From Proteobacteria bacterium bin106 (GTDB lineage Bacteria; Bdellovibrionota_B; Oligoflexia; Oligoflexales; Bin106): DNA of 64,000 nucleotides. The notes beneath the pieces were generated by a model that worked only from the letters and a program-made list of their open reading frames with translations, made no database searches and had not been told where the DNA came from. Shown piece after piece: positions 52,261-61,205 of this stretch. How positions within the stretch are numbered: the stretch's first letter is position 1; the number at the start of each line of letters is the position of its first letter. A program made the position numbers and the translations under genes. The stretch is from the NCBI GenBank assembly GCA_002238945.1, contig MPNI01000004.1:53084-117083 (forward strand), read 5' to 3'.

Positions 52261-53385
52261 CTATTCCGTACTCTTAACACTTTTGGGTCGTTTATATAGA
52301 GCACGTGATCCTGTTTCCCAGCGGTCTGATGCAAGAGCACATAGAGAATCGGTATCTTTATTAAGTTCTGGGTAGAAAGGAGAAAAACCTGCTTTAGGTA
52401 GACATTGCCAAACAATTTGTCCCTCGGTAGCCCATCCTATCTGGGTGATGAAGTTGCTAAGTACAGGCATGAGATCAGGAATGCGAGTTGAGACAGTGCG
52501 TACGTAATTGGGGTTTGTGTCAACAATGTCTGAAAAGCTATCCACCAAAGAAACATTGAGGCTTTCATTGACCCACCAATCAGCTCTATAACCAACACAG
52601 TCAGAGGCAATGGTTTCTCGGATTTGTTTTAAGGCTTGAAGCGTTGGTGCTGATTCTGAAGATACTCGGAGTACAGCTGTAGAACCTTGACTACCTATGG
52701 CTAAGCCTCTTTCATCTTGAATTTCCTCAGAAGTGACATTAGGAGGCTCTGCTGCTAATTTCGCGGTGGATGTATCGAGATTATTGAGGGCGCGTACACA
52801 GCGTTGTGCTTTCGTTTTGCTGCCCACTTTTAAAGCTTCTCCACCAACAGCTAGTGATGTCAGGGTTACTACAGAGGTAACGATGTTCTTCGAAAAAGCG
52901 TGCTTAAGGGTGCTGGGATGAGCAAGGCGAGGTAAAGATACGGTTAGTATAATACCACCTACTACGCTTGCAGCCACAGTGAGAATGGCTGTAGCAGGTG
53001 GTCTTGCTACTCTCGACAAAAAGTGTTGGTAGCCGCCATCACTTAAGTTATCTCCTTCTTTTAAGAAGTGGCTCTTTTCTACAACCTGACGTGGAAAGGT
53101 GACAGACTTTCCGTTTTCGTCTAAAAAGGCTTCCACACATGCTTGAATATATCGCTCATCTAGTACCATGTTGCTATCGAGTGTTTTTTCACTAGGACAG
53201 ACAACGAAATGTAAGCGATCACGGCTATTTCGATCTGGGGTAAGAAATAATTGAAAGTACTTGTCTGCAATACCACTAAGATCAGTTTGTTCAGTAATCA
53301 TTTTATGTTGCCTGCCGGCAGAACATCCCAAGGTTGACACAAGTAATGCTACAGATCCTAGTATGGTTAATTTACGAAAGAACAT
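52261..53385 (-). CDS. Lipoprotein of the recurring paired-Cys/WNTG family (first of a pair)
   Basis: Function not recognised. The signal is clear, with lipobox 'LVSTLGCSAG'. N-module: 'DLSGIADKYFQLFLTP', 'LHFVVCPS', 'ACVEAFLDENGKSVTF'. Two hydrophobic segments sit between the modules ('AILTVAASVVGGIILTV', 'VVTLTSLAVGGEAL'). C-module: 'DWWVNESLNVSLVDSFSDIV', 'TRIPDLMPVLSNFI', 'IVWQCLPKA', 'LCALASDRWETGSRALYKRP'. Collinear with the next gene along its whole length, so they arose by tandem duplication. In this copy WNTG is WETG. Confidence 0.8.
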   Translation of the reverse strand: MFFRKLTILGSVALLVSTLGCSAGRQHKMITEQTDLSGIADKYFQLFLTPDRNSRDRLHFVVCPSEKTLDSNMVLDERYIQACVEAFLDENGKSVTFPRQVVEKSHFLKEGDNLSDGGYQHFLSRVARPPATAILTVAASVVGGIILTVSLPRLAHPSTLKHAFSKNIVTSVVTLTSLAVGGEALKVGSKTKAQRCVRALNNLDTSTAKLAAEPPNVTSEEIQDERGLAIGSQGSTAVLRVSSESAPTLQALKQIRETIASDCVGYRADWWVNESLNVSLVDSFSDIVDTNPNYVRTVSTRIPDLMPVLSNFITQIGWATEGQIVWQCLPKAGFSPFYPELNKDTDSLCALASDRWETGSRALYKRPKSVKSTE

Positions 53386-53974
53386 GTTACCTCTTTTTTG
53401 TCTTGGGTTTATTGACTGACTTTAACTTGTTTGGGTTAGTTGTTTGGGCTAGTTGTTTGGGCTAGTTTTGTATTTTTGGTTCATACATTGTTTTAAACGT
53501 GTTTTTGTTGGGTAGATGTGTTGGGTATGTGCGTTCATAGAGTCATGGCGTTTCTTATTACAGGTGACCTATGTCTGGGCTAGTGCTTGGATAAGATCAG
53601 TCACACATGCAAATACATTTCGAGATCCTACATACTATTATTACAAAGGTCAAGACGAGTCTAATACCGCAATTAACCATTATTATGTGTAACTATGCGT
53701 AACATAACATGATACGGAGATTTTCGTTCAAAAATGCAAAAGCTTGAGTTGTGGTTTTGTATTTTTGTTGTGTAGTTATATTTTATAATGCTGCTTGTGG
53801 CTTGTGGCTTGTGGCTTGTGGCTTGTGGCTTGTGGCTTGTGGCTTGTGGCTTGGCATGTCTGCTGTGTAAGACATGCTATTTTATTACGGTACCTGCATT
53901 CTAAAGATATGTCTACTTGCCTAGGTGTTTAGAAAGTAAATATTATGAGAAAGTGAATGTCTTCACAAATACGT
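53386..53974. other. Intergenic region with heptanucleotide repeat
   Basis: No gene is visible. It contains TGTTTGGGCTAGT direct repeats (about 53430-53470), the heptamer tract and a GCATGTCT/AGACATGC inverted repeat (53854-53877) followed by TATTTTATT. It may carry the promoter of the lipoprotein pair. Confidence 0.5.
53793..53848. repeat. Heptanucleotide tandem repeat (GCTTGTG)8
   Basis: Eight perfect 7-bp units and a diverged ninth, without spacers, between the lipoprotein pair and scpB. Confidence 0.95.
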
Positions 53975-54697
53975 TTATGACATAGAGAGATCACCAGAGG
54001 CAGGTTGAGAGGGAGATGATTCATGGTTTGCCATAAGCTTTTCTCCTGCAGTGATATCAGTTGGGGATGGCTGAAAAGAGGCTAGAGGAGGGAGTTCATT
54101 TTTTGAGGATAGTCCATAAACTTTAAGAAACTTAGAAGTTGTGGCAAAGAGAAGAGCTCTTCCGGCATCTTCTTTCCGTCCCACAGAGGTGATCAGTTCT
54201 TGTTCGAGAAGTTTTTTGAGTGTTGATCCCACATCTACTCCGCGAATATATTCGATATCAGCCCGGGTCACTGGTTCTCTGTAAGCGATGATGGCTAGGG
54301 TTTCTTGGGCTGCTCTGGAAAGAGATCGTGGTTTAAGAGAAAACATTTTTTCCATGATATTTGAGGCTTCGGGGATGGTACTGATTTGATAGCCTCCAGC
54401 TATCATTCTTACCATCAGTCCTCCTGTTCCTTGACTGTGACGTTCTTCATACTCCCAAATGAGTTCTTTTAAGACTTTTTCAATATGATCGCGATGCTCA
54501 TTTTCTCCTAAAATGAGCATCATCTGAGAGATGGTGATGGGTTCGCGTGTGGCAAAGATCATGGCCTCAACACTAGCTTTAAGGGATAGAGATGTTGATG
54601 ATGCAATCGGTTGGCGTTGCTCGTCTGAAGAATAAGAGTGCTGTGAGTTATGGGCGTAAGCACCAGCACGCTCTGGATGTTCGGAGGTTTGATTCAT
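53975..54697 (-). CDS. scpB: Segregation and condensation protein B
   Basis: Binds ScpA as a dimer of winged-helix domains in the SMC-ScpAB condensin. 'VEAMIFATREPITISQMMLILG', 'LMVRMIAGGYQISTIPE', 'LSRAAQETLAIIAYREPVTRADIEYIRGVD' (in two parts), 'RALLFATTSKFLKVYGLSS' are strong family signatures. A polar N-terminal extension of about 35 residues and a Ser/Pro-rich tail flank the core. It starts 8 bp after scpA. Confidence 0.93.
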   Translation of the reverse strand: MNQTSEHPERAGAYAHNSQHSYSSDEQRQPIASSTSLSLKASVEAMIFATREPITISQMMLILGENEHRDHIEKVLKELIWEYEERHSQGTGGLMVRMIAGGYQISTIPEASNIMEKMFSLKPRSLSRAAQETLAIIAYREPVTRADIEYIRGVDVGSTLKKLLEQELITSVGRKEDAGRALLFATTSKFLKVYGLSSKNELPPLASFQPSPTDITAGEKLMANHESSPSQPASGDLSMS

Positions 54698-54705
54698 GAT
54701 GATCC

Positions 54706-55566
54706 TTAGCTAATGGTTGCAAAAAGGTTTTGGGCATGCTCTTTTATGCAAACCCCTGTGTGTTCTTTGTGTGCTGAGCTGTGTGGTTTGGTGTGGTAGA
54801 GCCAGAGACTTGCTTGAGGTTTGTGGGGTTCACCTTGAGTATCTTGGGGTTCATCTTGAGCGATATGAATGTGGCCTTCTCGGGCCATTTGTAACACAGA
54901 AATCACACAAGCCACTAGGGCGTAACGTGATGGGATAGCTTGGTAGAGATCTTCAAGTCTGAGGGCTTTAGCGAGTTGGCACAGTTTTTTCAGTTCTGCA
55001 CAGATATGTTCAAGGGCTAGTTTATGCGATTTTGCTACCACTTTACTGTGTTGTCTTTCAGGAAGAGTGGTAAGGAGTTGGGAATACAAAACACATAACA
55101 CCACAGGATTTCCACTCCATTCTTTTCGTGTATGCATGTACTTTCTTTCCCAGGTCTGCCATTGATAGCTACTACGATGTTTTTGGCAATGATCTAGTGA
55201 AGTGGCAAAAAAATGAGCCGCTTTTTTAAAGGATTCATAGAGATAAAGACGTTCGCGTATTTGATTCTCTAGTGCCTGAGGATCTTCACTGGGTTTGTCT
55301 TGTAACGAAGCTTTTCTTTGTGGCAGGAGTGCTGCTGATTTGATTACGAGTAGATCTGAGGCCATACGAATAAAAGCGCCAGCATCTTTGATGTTACGAA
55401 AGTCACTACTTGTTAGATAGTGGAGGTATTGAAGGGCTAGGAGATGAAGATTGACGGAGAAGATATCGAGTTCTTGCTCTTTGACTAAATGCAGCAAGAG
55501 ATCTAGTGGGCCTTCAAAGGATTCCAGTGAAATATAATGCGGTGTATTCAAGGTATGATATTCCAT
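54706..55566 (-). CDS. scpA: Segregation and condensation protein A
   Basis: Kleisin subunit bridging the SMC heads. The family motif 'SFEGPLDLLLHLVKEQELDIFSV' (in two parts) is at the N-terminus; 'YLHYLTSSDFRNIKDAGAFIRMASDLLVIKSAALLP' follows in the usual spacing. The C-terminal winged-helix is recognisable at 'SRYALVACVISVLQMAREGHIHI'. The middle is diverged, and a His/Gln/Pro tail extends it. Start at ATG 55566; a GTG 33 bp upstream is possible. Divergent from the LuxE-LuxC gene. Confidence 0.9.
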   Translation of the reverse strand: MEYHTLNTPHYISLESFEGPLDLLLHLVKEQELDIFSVNLHLLALQYLHYLTSSDFRNIKDAGAFIRMASDLLVIKSAALLPQRKASLQDKPSEDPQALENQIRERLYLYESFKKAAHFFATSLDHCQKHRSSYQWQTWERKYMHTRKEWSGNPVVLCVLYSQLLTTLPERQHSKVVAKSHKLALEHICAELKKLCQLAKALRLEDLYQAIPSRYALVACVISVLQMAREGHIHIAQDEPQDTQGEPHKPQASLWLYHTKPHSSAHKEHTGVCIKEHAQNLFATIS

Positions 55567-55671
55567 GATGTCACATAAACGGGGAGTGGTGAAGAGCACA
55601 TCTACATGCTATACACCGTAATATGTGAGTATCATAGAAATTCACAGACGACTTAGCAAGGAGCAGTTGCA

Positions 55672-58017
55672 GTGATATCCACTTTATCGCCGTTTAGGAG
55701 ATCGCTGTATGACTTGGTAGAAAGATCAGATCTTTTGGAGAGTCAAAAAGAGCTACTTTTTTCGTTGCTTTTTTTTCAAAAAAATTCTTTAAAAGTGATA
55801 AAAACGCCAAAAGAGCACGTACCACTTTCTGTGCAATGGCTTAAAGATCCGCTACTTTCAGAAAGCATCCATCAGCTTGCTGGCAGTGAGGCGAGTGTTT
55901 TTTATTCCTCAGGCACAAGTCATTCCTTATTAACATCCATACCATCAACATCTTTAGTGCAGGCAAAGGGCCGTTCGAAGAGTGTGTTTTCTCGAGCAGG
56001 CTTGTTTATGTACCGTATAGGAAGCTTATGGCATTTTATGGATATCCTTGAGCGTAGTGGTTACCCTGTGGAAGACTTTCATGGTGTGAGTTTGATTCCA
56101 CAGCCATCTCAATGGAAGCATTCTTCTCTTGCAACCATGATAGCTTGGTTTGGAGAGCATTTTCCTTTGACATATGTTGACTCAGTGGATGAACTTAAAG
56201 AGCTGTTAGGCAGCACAAAGAAAGCGGGTGTTCCTACTTGGGTGTTTGGTACAGCGGCTCATTATCTCAGTGATAGAGAAGACGTTAATCGGTTACTGAA
56301 ACACAGAAGATATGAAAGAAACTTTGCTGCTAAAGGATTAACAGCAGAAAACCAAGCATTGTGTCATTCTCACCTGTTTGCTTTTGAAACCGGTGGGATT
56401 AAAGCCTTACAGCTCTCTGTAGCCATGGATAATCGTGCGTTGCGTGAGTTTCTCTATAGATATATTCATACAACCTTTCATATTCCTCTCTGTCATATCG
56501 GCAGTGAGTACTCTTCTTGTGAATTAGCTTCTCAAGCCTATAGTTTTTGTCCAAAAATTCATGCCTCTTATAATTTATCGTATCACTTTCCTAGCTATGT
56601 GACTTTGGGGGTTTGTGAAGGTATGGGGAAATATAGCTACAACGCAGAGGCTTACGGTAAGCAAGGAGAAATGTTGCTTAACGATCCTTTACGTATAGAT
56701 ATTCCTTATTCTCTAGCCATGGAAGATATGATTGCTGTGGATAGCAGTGGAGGCTTTTCTGTACTAGCTCGTCTGAGCCGTCACGGATTAAGAGGGTGTT
56801 CTTTACGTGTAAGTGAGGTGATGCAGCCTGTTCAAAGCGATGAATTAGAAAAGGGCGATGTATTTCGATCACTTTATGTTTCTTGCCCATCAGATACACA
56901 ACACAAGACCCATACGAAACACACACGTCCAAAAGAACTACTTGGGTTGAATAGCGGTCTTGTTGTCTCATCATTACAAGTGTTGTTTAGTAGCTCTGCT
57001 TGGTGGGAGAGTCTTTTTGATGAATTTTCAGATCGTGATGTGGCACGTAAAGCTCAAAGAGATTTGCAGTTTTCTGTAAAAGAGCATTGTTTAGAATCTG
57101 CTTTTAGGCGGTGTGGTATTCAAAGCTTTGCTGCACCGGGGTGTTCGGTGTTGTTTATTGTGCCTCATAATCATTCTTTGGCTTGTCTTTATCCTGTGTT
57201 ATTAGCAGCTCTTGGTGGTGCAAAGATATATATGCGCGTACCTGAGACATTTTTGTCTGCAAATGTGCCATTGATGCATTTTCTTCGGTGGCTTAAAGAA
57301 ACCTTTGGAGTGATATGTCAGGGAGTATCTAGTGCGTTTCGTTTGTCTCAAGAAACGCTGAAAAGTTATCAAGACTGGCGTTTTTTTGTGTTTGGTGCCA
57401 CAGCCACTTTGAGTTTTCTGCAAGGGATCATAAAGCCAGGTTATTTAGCTGGTTTTGGTACTAGCTGTGCTGTGAGTGTTTTGTTTTCTCCTCGTGTGGA
57501 TTCTTTGTTAGACGTTTTGGCAGATGCTTATGATCTGAAACAAAGGGGCTGTATGTCTGCTCAGATGTTGATTCTTCCACAGAAGAGTTACAAGCTCTTT
57601 TGTGAGGTTATCTCTCAGATGCCCCCATTATCTTTGAGTGTAGAAGAAGGTTGTCTTTTAGAGGCAAGAAGACGTGATTTTGTAGCTAGCAACACAGCCT
57701 ATAAGAGTGCAGCTGGTATGCTTTTTTCATTGTATTTTCGTTCTCAAAGAGATCTTTTATGGACCTCTCTTGTCACACTTGTGGATGATACCCCTATGAG
57801 TGTGCCCGTGGTGTTTTTGGATTCTTTTTCTGAGATTTTTTTCAAGCATATAGAGATGTGGCATAAACATCAAGAAATGACCTTGAAGTATATATCCACA
57901 GATAACTTTGCGGCTTTTAAAAATATCTCCACTGTAACTTTGCGTAAACCATTGCAATTAGGTAGGCAGCCATGGGATGGTTATTTTGAAAATAGGCCCC
58001 TATTTAAAGCGCTTTAA
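55672..58017 (+). CDS. LuxE-LuxC fusion: acyl-protein synthetase plus acyl-CoA reductase domains
   Basis: Starts with GTG, AAGGAG eight bases upstream. Residues about 60-330 match the LuxE acyl-protein synthetase family: 'VFYSSGTSHS', 'LIPQPSQWKHSSLATMI', 'FAFETGGIKALQLS', 'GSEYSSCELASQAYSF'. Residues about 460-700 match the LuxC acyl reductase family: 'LFIVPHNHSLACLYPVLLAAL', 'FVFGATATLSFL', 'LADAYDLKQRGCMSAQMLIL', whose Cys is at the LuxC active-site position. In luminous bacteria LuxE activates fatty acid and hands it to LuxC, which reduces it to aldehyde. Here both would be on one polypeptide. No luciferase genes are nearby, so the aldehyde probably serves another use. Both domains are diverged. 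Confidence 0.8.
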   Translation: MISTLSPFRRSLYDLVERSDLLESQKELLFSLLFFQKNSLKVIKTPKEHVPLSVQWLKDPLLSESIHQLAGSEASVFYSSGTSHSLLTSIPSTSLVQAKGRSKSVFSRAGLFMYRIGSLWHFMDILERSGYPVEDFHGVSLIPQPSQWKHSSLATMIAWFGEHFPLTYVDSVDELKELLGSTKKAGVPTWVFGTAAHYLSDREDVNRLLKHRRYERNFAAKGLTAENQALCHSHLFAFETGGIKALQLSVAMDNRALREFLYRYIHTTFHIPLCHIGSEYSSCELASQAYSFCPKIHASYNLSYHFPSYVTLGVCEGMGKYSYNAEAYGKQGEMLLNDPLRIDIPYSLAMEDMIAVDSSGGFSVLARLSRHGLRGCSLRVSEVMQPVQSDELEKGDVFRSLYVSCPSDTQHKTHTKHTRPKELLGLNSGLVVSSLQVLFSSSAWWESLFDEFSDRDVARKAQRDLQFSVKEHCLESAFRRCGIQSFAAPGCSVLFIVPHNHSLACLYPVLLAALGGAKIYMRVPETFLSANVPLMHFLRWLKETFGVICQGVSSAFRLSQETLKSYQDWRFFVFGATATLSFLQGIIKPGYLAGFGTSCAVSVLFSPRVDSLLDVLADAYDLKQRGCMSAQMLILPQKSYKLFCEVISQMPPLSLSVEEGCLLEARRRDFVASNTAYKSAAGMLFSLYFRSQRDLLWTSLVTLVDDTPMSVPVVFLDSFSEIFFKHIEMWHKHQEMTLKYISTDNFAAFKNISTVTLRKPLQLGRQPWDGYFENRPLFKAL

Positions 58018-58842
58018 GTTTAAATATTTGGAGATGAATCATGGGGACCTAACTTGTGGTTAGAGTTGTGATTGTGAGTTCTCAAAGTTCACTTATGGTC
58101 AACCGAAATTTTTCAAAAAGTACCGTTTTTTTTCTGATCCATGATTTAGAACGGCATCAACAGACATAGTTGATTGGTTTATGGAGAGGTGTAAAGCAGC
58201 TCTAGTATATGAGTATTGTTACACACATAAAAGCATTATTGTGTGATTTTTTTGTGAAGCTTCGGCAACAAGCATCTCAAACAATAGGTCAAGTTTTAAA
58301 GAAAGCTATTTAGAAGTTATTTAGTACATCAAAAACTGTCGCTATGCTGATAAATATAAGGATTGCAAAGCGATCATCCATATTCTTAGACGTAGTGTTT
58401 AACAAAGAAGAACGTAATGTTGTTGGAATGCGTCATGAGCAGTTGAAATGATACGGCACTTCACATCTCCAAGTCTTTATTATTTCTAATAGAAACTTTG
58501 CTAATATCTTTGTAGCTTGTAAAGATATGACTGTCATAAGTGATTGTATATACTTACTCAGCGTGGTTGCTGTAGACCCATGCTCTCAGTGTTCAAGGCG
58601 CCTGATCTGTTTGTTCTTCGGATGCTATGATATATAGAAAATTATCTACTGTAAGTCTGTCCTTCAGCCGAGTAATATCATGAGCTGATCATTGTGATTT
58701 TCTGATGGCAATTCTTCATCGCTGAAAGTGCTTAGTAGGATCAATGGCTAGTATGGTTGGGCATATTCAGGTATTATGATAAGTGATAAATAGTAGTGAC
58801 TTGCAAAGAAGTTTAGTTTTTAAATATTAAAGGATATATTTT
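58018..58842. other. Spacer holding a decayed element copy
   Basis: After a TTAAAGCGCTTTAA palindrome at the LuxE-LuxC stop, about 825 bp follow without an intact gene. The 58265-58490 part is a relic of the neighbouring PD-(D/E)XK/AAA gene; the rest shows nothing recognisable. Confidence 0.5.
58265..58490 (+). pseudogene. 3' fragment of a second PD-(D/E)XK/AAA protein gene
   Basis: The DNA matches the 3' end of the next gene (around 60225-60440): the TCGTCGCTATGCTGAT- and GAAGAACGTAATGTTGTTGGAAT-type blocks are shared, and the similarity continues past the stop codon. Internal stops and small deletions make it non-coding. Confidence 0.85.
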
Positions 58843-60405
58843 ATGAATCTTCCGATAGGATATGAGGGCTTTAAGGATCTTAGAGGTGATCAATGTTATT
58901 ATGTAGATAAAACAGATCTTATTTATAAAATGATCACAAGTGGCCGTCATTATTTTTTATCTCGTCCTAGACGTTTTGGCAAAAGCCTTCTTGTTAGCAC
59001 ACTTGAATGTTTATTTGAAGGTAAGAAGGAATTATTCAAGGGTTTGTATATCGAAGACAAGTGGACGTGGTCCACAAAATATCCTGTTGTGAGGTTTAGT
59101 TTTACAGATCGTAATAGATATACTGACAGTCTAGACAATACTATTGGTGATCAATTATTAGATTATGAAGAAGAGCATGGTTTGGATCCTTCAGGTAGAA
59201 GCAGCCCTCAAGGAAGATTTAGACGGTTAGTCAAGCACTTACACAGAAAAACGGGTCAACAAGTCGTAGTGCTTGTAGATGAGTATGATGCTCCTATTCT
59301 TGATGTCTTAACGGACACAGATTTAGTTAAGAAAAATAGCGATGATCTCAAAGATTTTTATCGAGTATTTAAAAATTGCTCTAAACATATCCGCTTTGTG
59401 TTTGTTACAGGCATTAGTATGTTTTCTAAAGATACTGTTTTTTCAGGACTTAATAATCTTAATGACATAAGCTTGCATCAAAGCTATGCCACTATTTGTG
59501 GTTATACAGATAATGATTTAGATACAGTATTTGCTGAAGAGGTAAAAAAGCTAGACAGAAATAAAATTAAACGTTGGTATAACGGGTATAACTGGTTAGG
59601 CGAAGAAAAAGTCTATAATCCTTTTGGTATCTTAAATTTGTTTGATAAGAAAAAATTTAAGGGTTGGTGGATCGACACAGGAGCTCCACAGTATCTCTAT
59701 AAATATCTCAATGCATTAAGTACTCTCAGTATTGAAAAAATGGAAAACTACTGGATAGATTCTAGAGATATTTCTACATTTAATGTTGATCGTTTGGTGC
59801 CACAGGCTCTATTGTTTCAGTCTGGATATCTTACTATTGCAAAAGAAAAGCATGTGGGGAGGAAGACAAAATATCTTTTAAAATCACCAAACCTTGAAGT
59901 ACGTGATAGTGTATATGATTGGCTGTTAAAGTTCTTAACTAACGAAGATGAGGAGAAGGAAAAAGAAGCCATAACGAATGGTAAACAGATGCTGAATTTT
60001 ATGGAAAAAAATGATTTTGATGGACTTGAGAATAAAATGCAAGCTTTTTTTGCAAGCATTCCTTATCAACTGAATAAAAGCGAAAACCATGAAAGTGATT
60101 ATCATAAACTTATATACGCAATATTATATGGTGCGAGTGTCGAATTTAATGCTGAACAGCCCACTCATCTTGGTGCTAGTGATATTACAATTCTATATAA
60201 AGGTCAGATTTTTATTATAGAATTCAAAATGCAACAATCATCTCAGACAATAGATAAGGCTTTACAGAATGCTATTCAGCAAATCAAAGATCGTCGCTAT
60301 GCTGATCAACATAAAGGTTACAAAGGTCCCATCCACATTTTAGGCATAGTGTTTAATAAAGAAGAACGTAATGTTGTTGGAATACGTCATGAAAAGTTGA
60401 AATGA
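58843..60405 (+). CDS. AAA-ATPase-like/PD-(D/E)XK nuclease family protein
   Basis: Two-part protein of the DUF1703 type (Pfam AAA-ATPase_like plus PDDEXK_9). N-terminal 'LPIGYEGFKDLRGDQCYYVDKT', Walker A in 'SRPRRFGKSLLVSTL', Walker B in 'VVVLVDEYDAPILD', 'FVFVTGISMFSK', 'YTDNDLDTVF'. C-terminal nuclease-like part with 'GASDITILYKGQIFIIEFKM', whose Asp and Glu-x-Lys are the PD-(D/E)XK core. 520 residues, full length. Such genes are often multicopy in host-associated bacteria and are thought mobile; the role is unproven. A decayed partial copy lies directly upstream. Confidence 0.88.
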   Translation: MNLPIGYEGFKDLRGDQCYYVDKTDLIYKMITSGRHYFLSRPRRFGKSLLVSTLECLFEGKKELFKGLYIEDKWTWSTKYPVVRFSFTDRNRYTDSLDNTIGDQLLDYEEEHGLDPSGRSSPQGRFRRLVKHLHRKTGQQVVVLVDEYDAPILDVLTDTDLVKKNSDDLKDFYRVFKNCSKHIRFVFVTGISMFSKDTVFSGLNNLNDISLHQSYATICGYTDNDLDTVFAEEVKKLDRNKIKRWYNGYNWLGEEKVYNPFGILNLFDKKKFKGWWIDTGAPQYLYKYLNALSTLSIEKMENYWIDSRDISTFNVDRLVPQALLFQSGYLTIAKEKHVGRKTKYLLKSPNLEVRDSVYDWLLKFLTNEDEEKEKEAITNGKQMLNFMEKNDFDGLENKMQAFFASIPYQLNKSENHESDYHKLIYAILYGASVEFNAEQPTHLGASDITILYKGQIFIIEFKMQQSSQTIDKALQNAIQQIKDRRYADQHKGYKGPIHILGIVFNKEERNVVGIRHEKLK

Positions 60406-61205
60406 TACGACATCTTGTATCCTTTACAAGATTTATTATTTTTCTATCTCTAACTTGTTCGGACATCGTTATTGCAGCTGATTTATATAGCTATTTTGAT
60501 GTCCTTGCTTTGACATGTGTCTGTTTGTAAGGTAAGCCCCCACCAAAAATGGGACCGCAATAGTCTCAACATTGGGACCAAATTTCTACAAAACTGGGAC
60601 TGCAAAATCCACCACTTCATCTTTATGCCATCACCTCAACCCTTCCAAAGTTCCTCATCAAAAACGAAATTTTTATGTTTCAAATACAACGCCAAGGTCA
60701 ATAGTTAGGCCTCTCAAAAGGCCTGTTCAAGTCTTCTAACACTTAGTTGTTAGCTTCTCTCGATAGGATAAAGAGGCGTTGTAATCACATACTCAAGAAC
60801 TACATTTTTTGATATTTTGATAGAAACTCTCACATTACAAATGGGGGCATAACCTGTAAGAGATGGTGGCGTAGGGTGTAATCTGACACATCTTAAGGTA
60901 GAGAAAAATATCGAGAATCTCACTGCACTTTGCGAAAAGTTAGCAGTCATTAGCAGTCAAAAGCAGAAAAAACTCCATCTTCTTGATAATCTAATCGGGT
61001 GGAGCAAGCCGTTAATAGCGATAAGCAGCTCAACCCAGCGTTCTAAAGTAAGCAAGATATCAAAGAAGACTACGCATACTGCGAGTGTTGTGAGGTGGAT
61101 TTAAAGTTAAAGAGTGAATTGAAGTAGGTGTTATTAGCTGAAGAAAGGTTACCGCTACATTAATGCTTTTTACTCCACTTTTTTTTGGTAAATCTGTGGT
61201 ATTTA
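60406..61205. other. Relic-rich spacer
   Basis: Contains the first IS21-end copy (60590-60769) with a preceding series of TGGGACC motifs (60550-60600), and fragments with short open pieces ('NIENLTALCEKLAVISSQKQKKL', then 'DYAYCECCEVDLKLKSELK') in broken frames at 60870-61135 that may be another transposase or accessory gene. Nothing here is intact. Confidence 0.55.
60590..60769 (-). repeat. IS21-type 3' end, copy 1
   Basis: A 180-bp stretch matches 62664-62843 at about nine positions in ten and in the same orientation. It includes the last ten or so codons of an istB gene, its stop and the element end with TGGGACC-type repeats. The rest of the element is missing at this site. Confidence 0.85.

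Noticed and set aside
55672..58017. A bioluminescence operon
   Set aside because: Only LuxE- and LuxC-like domains are present; no luxA, luxB, luxD or luxG in the window.
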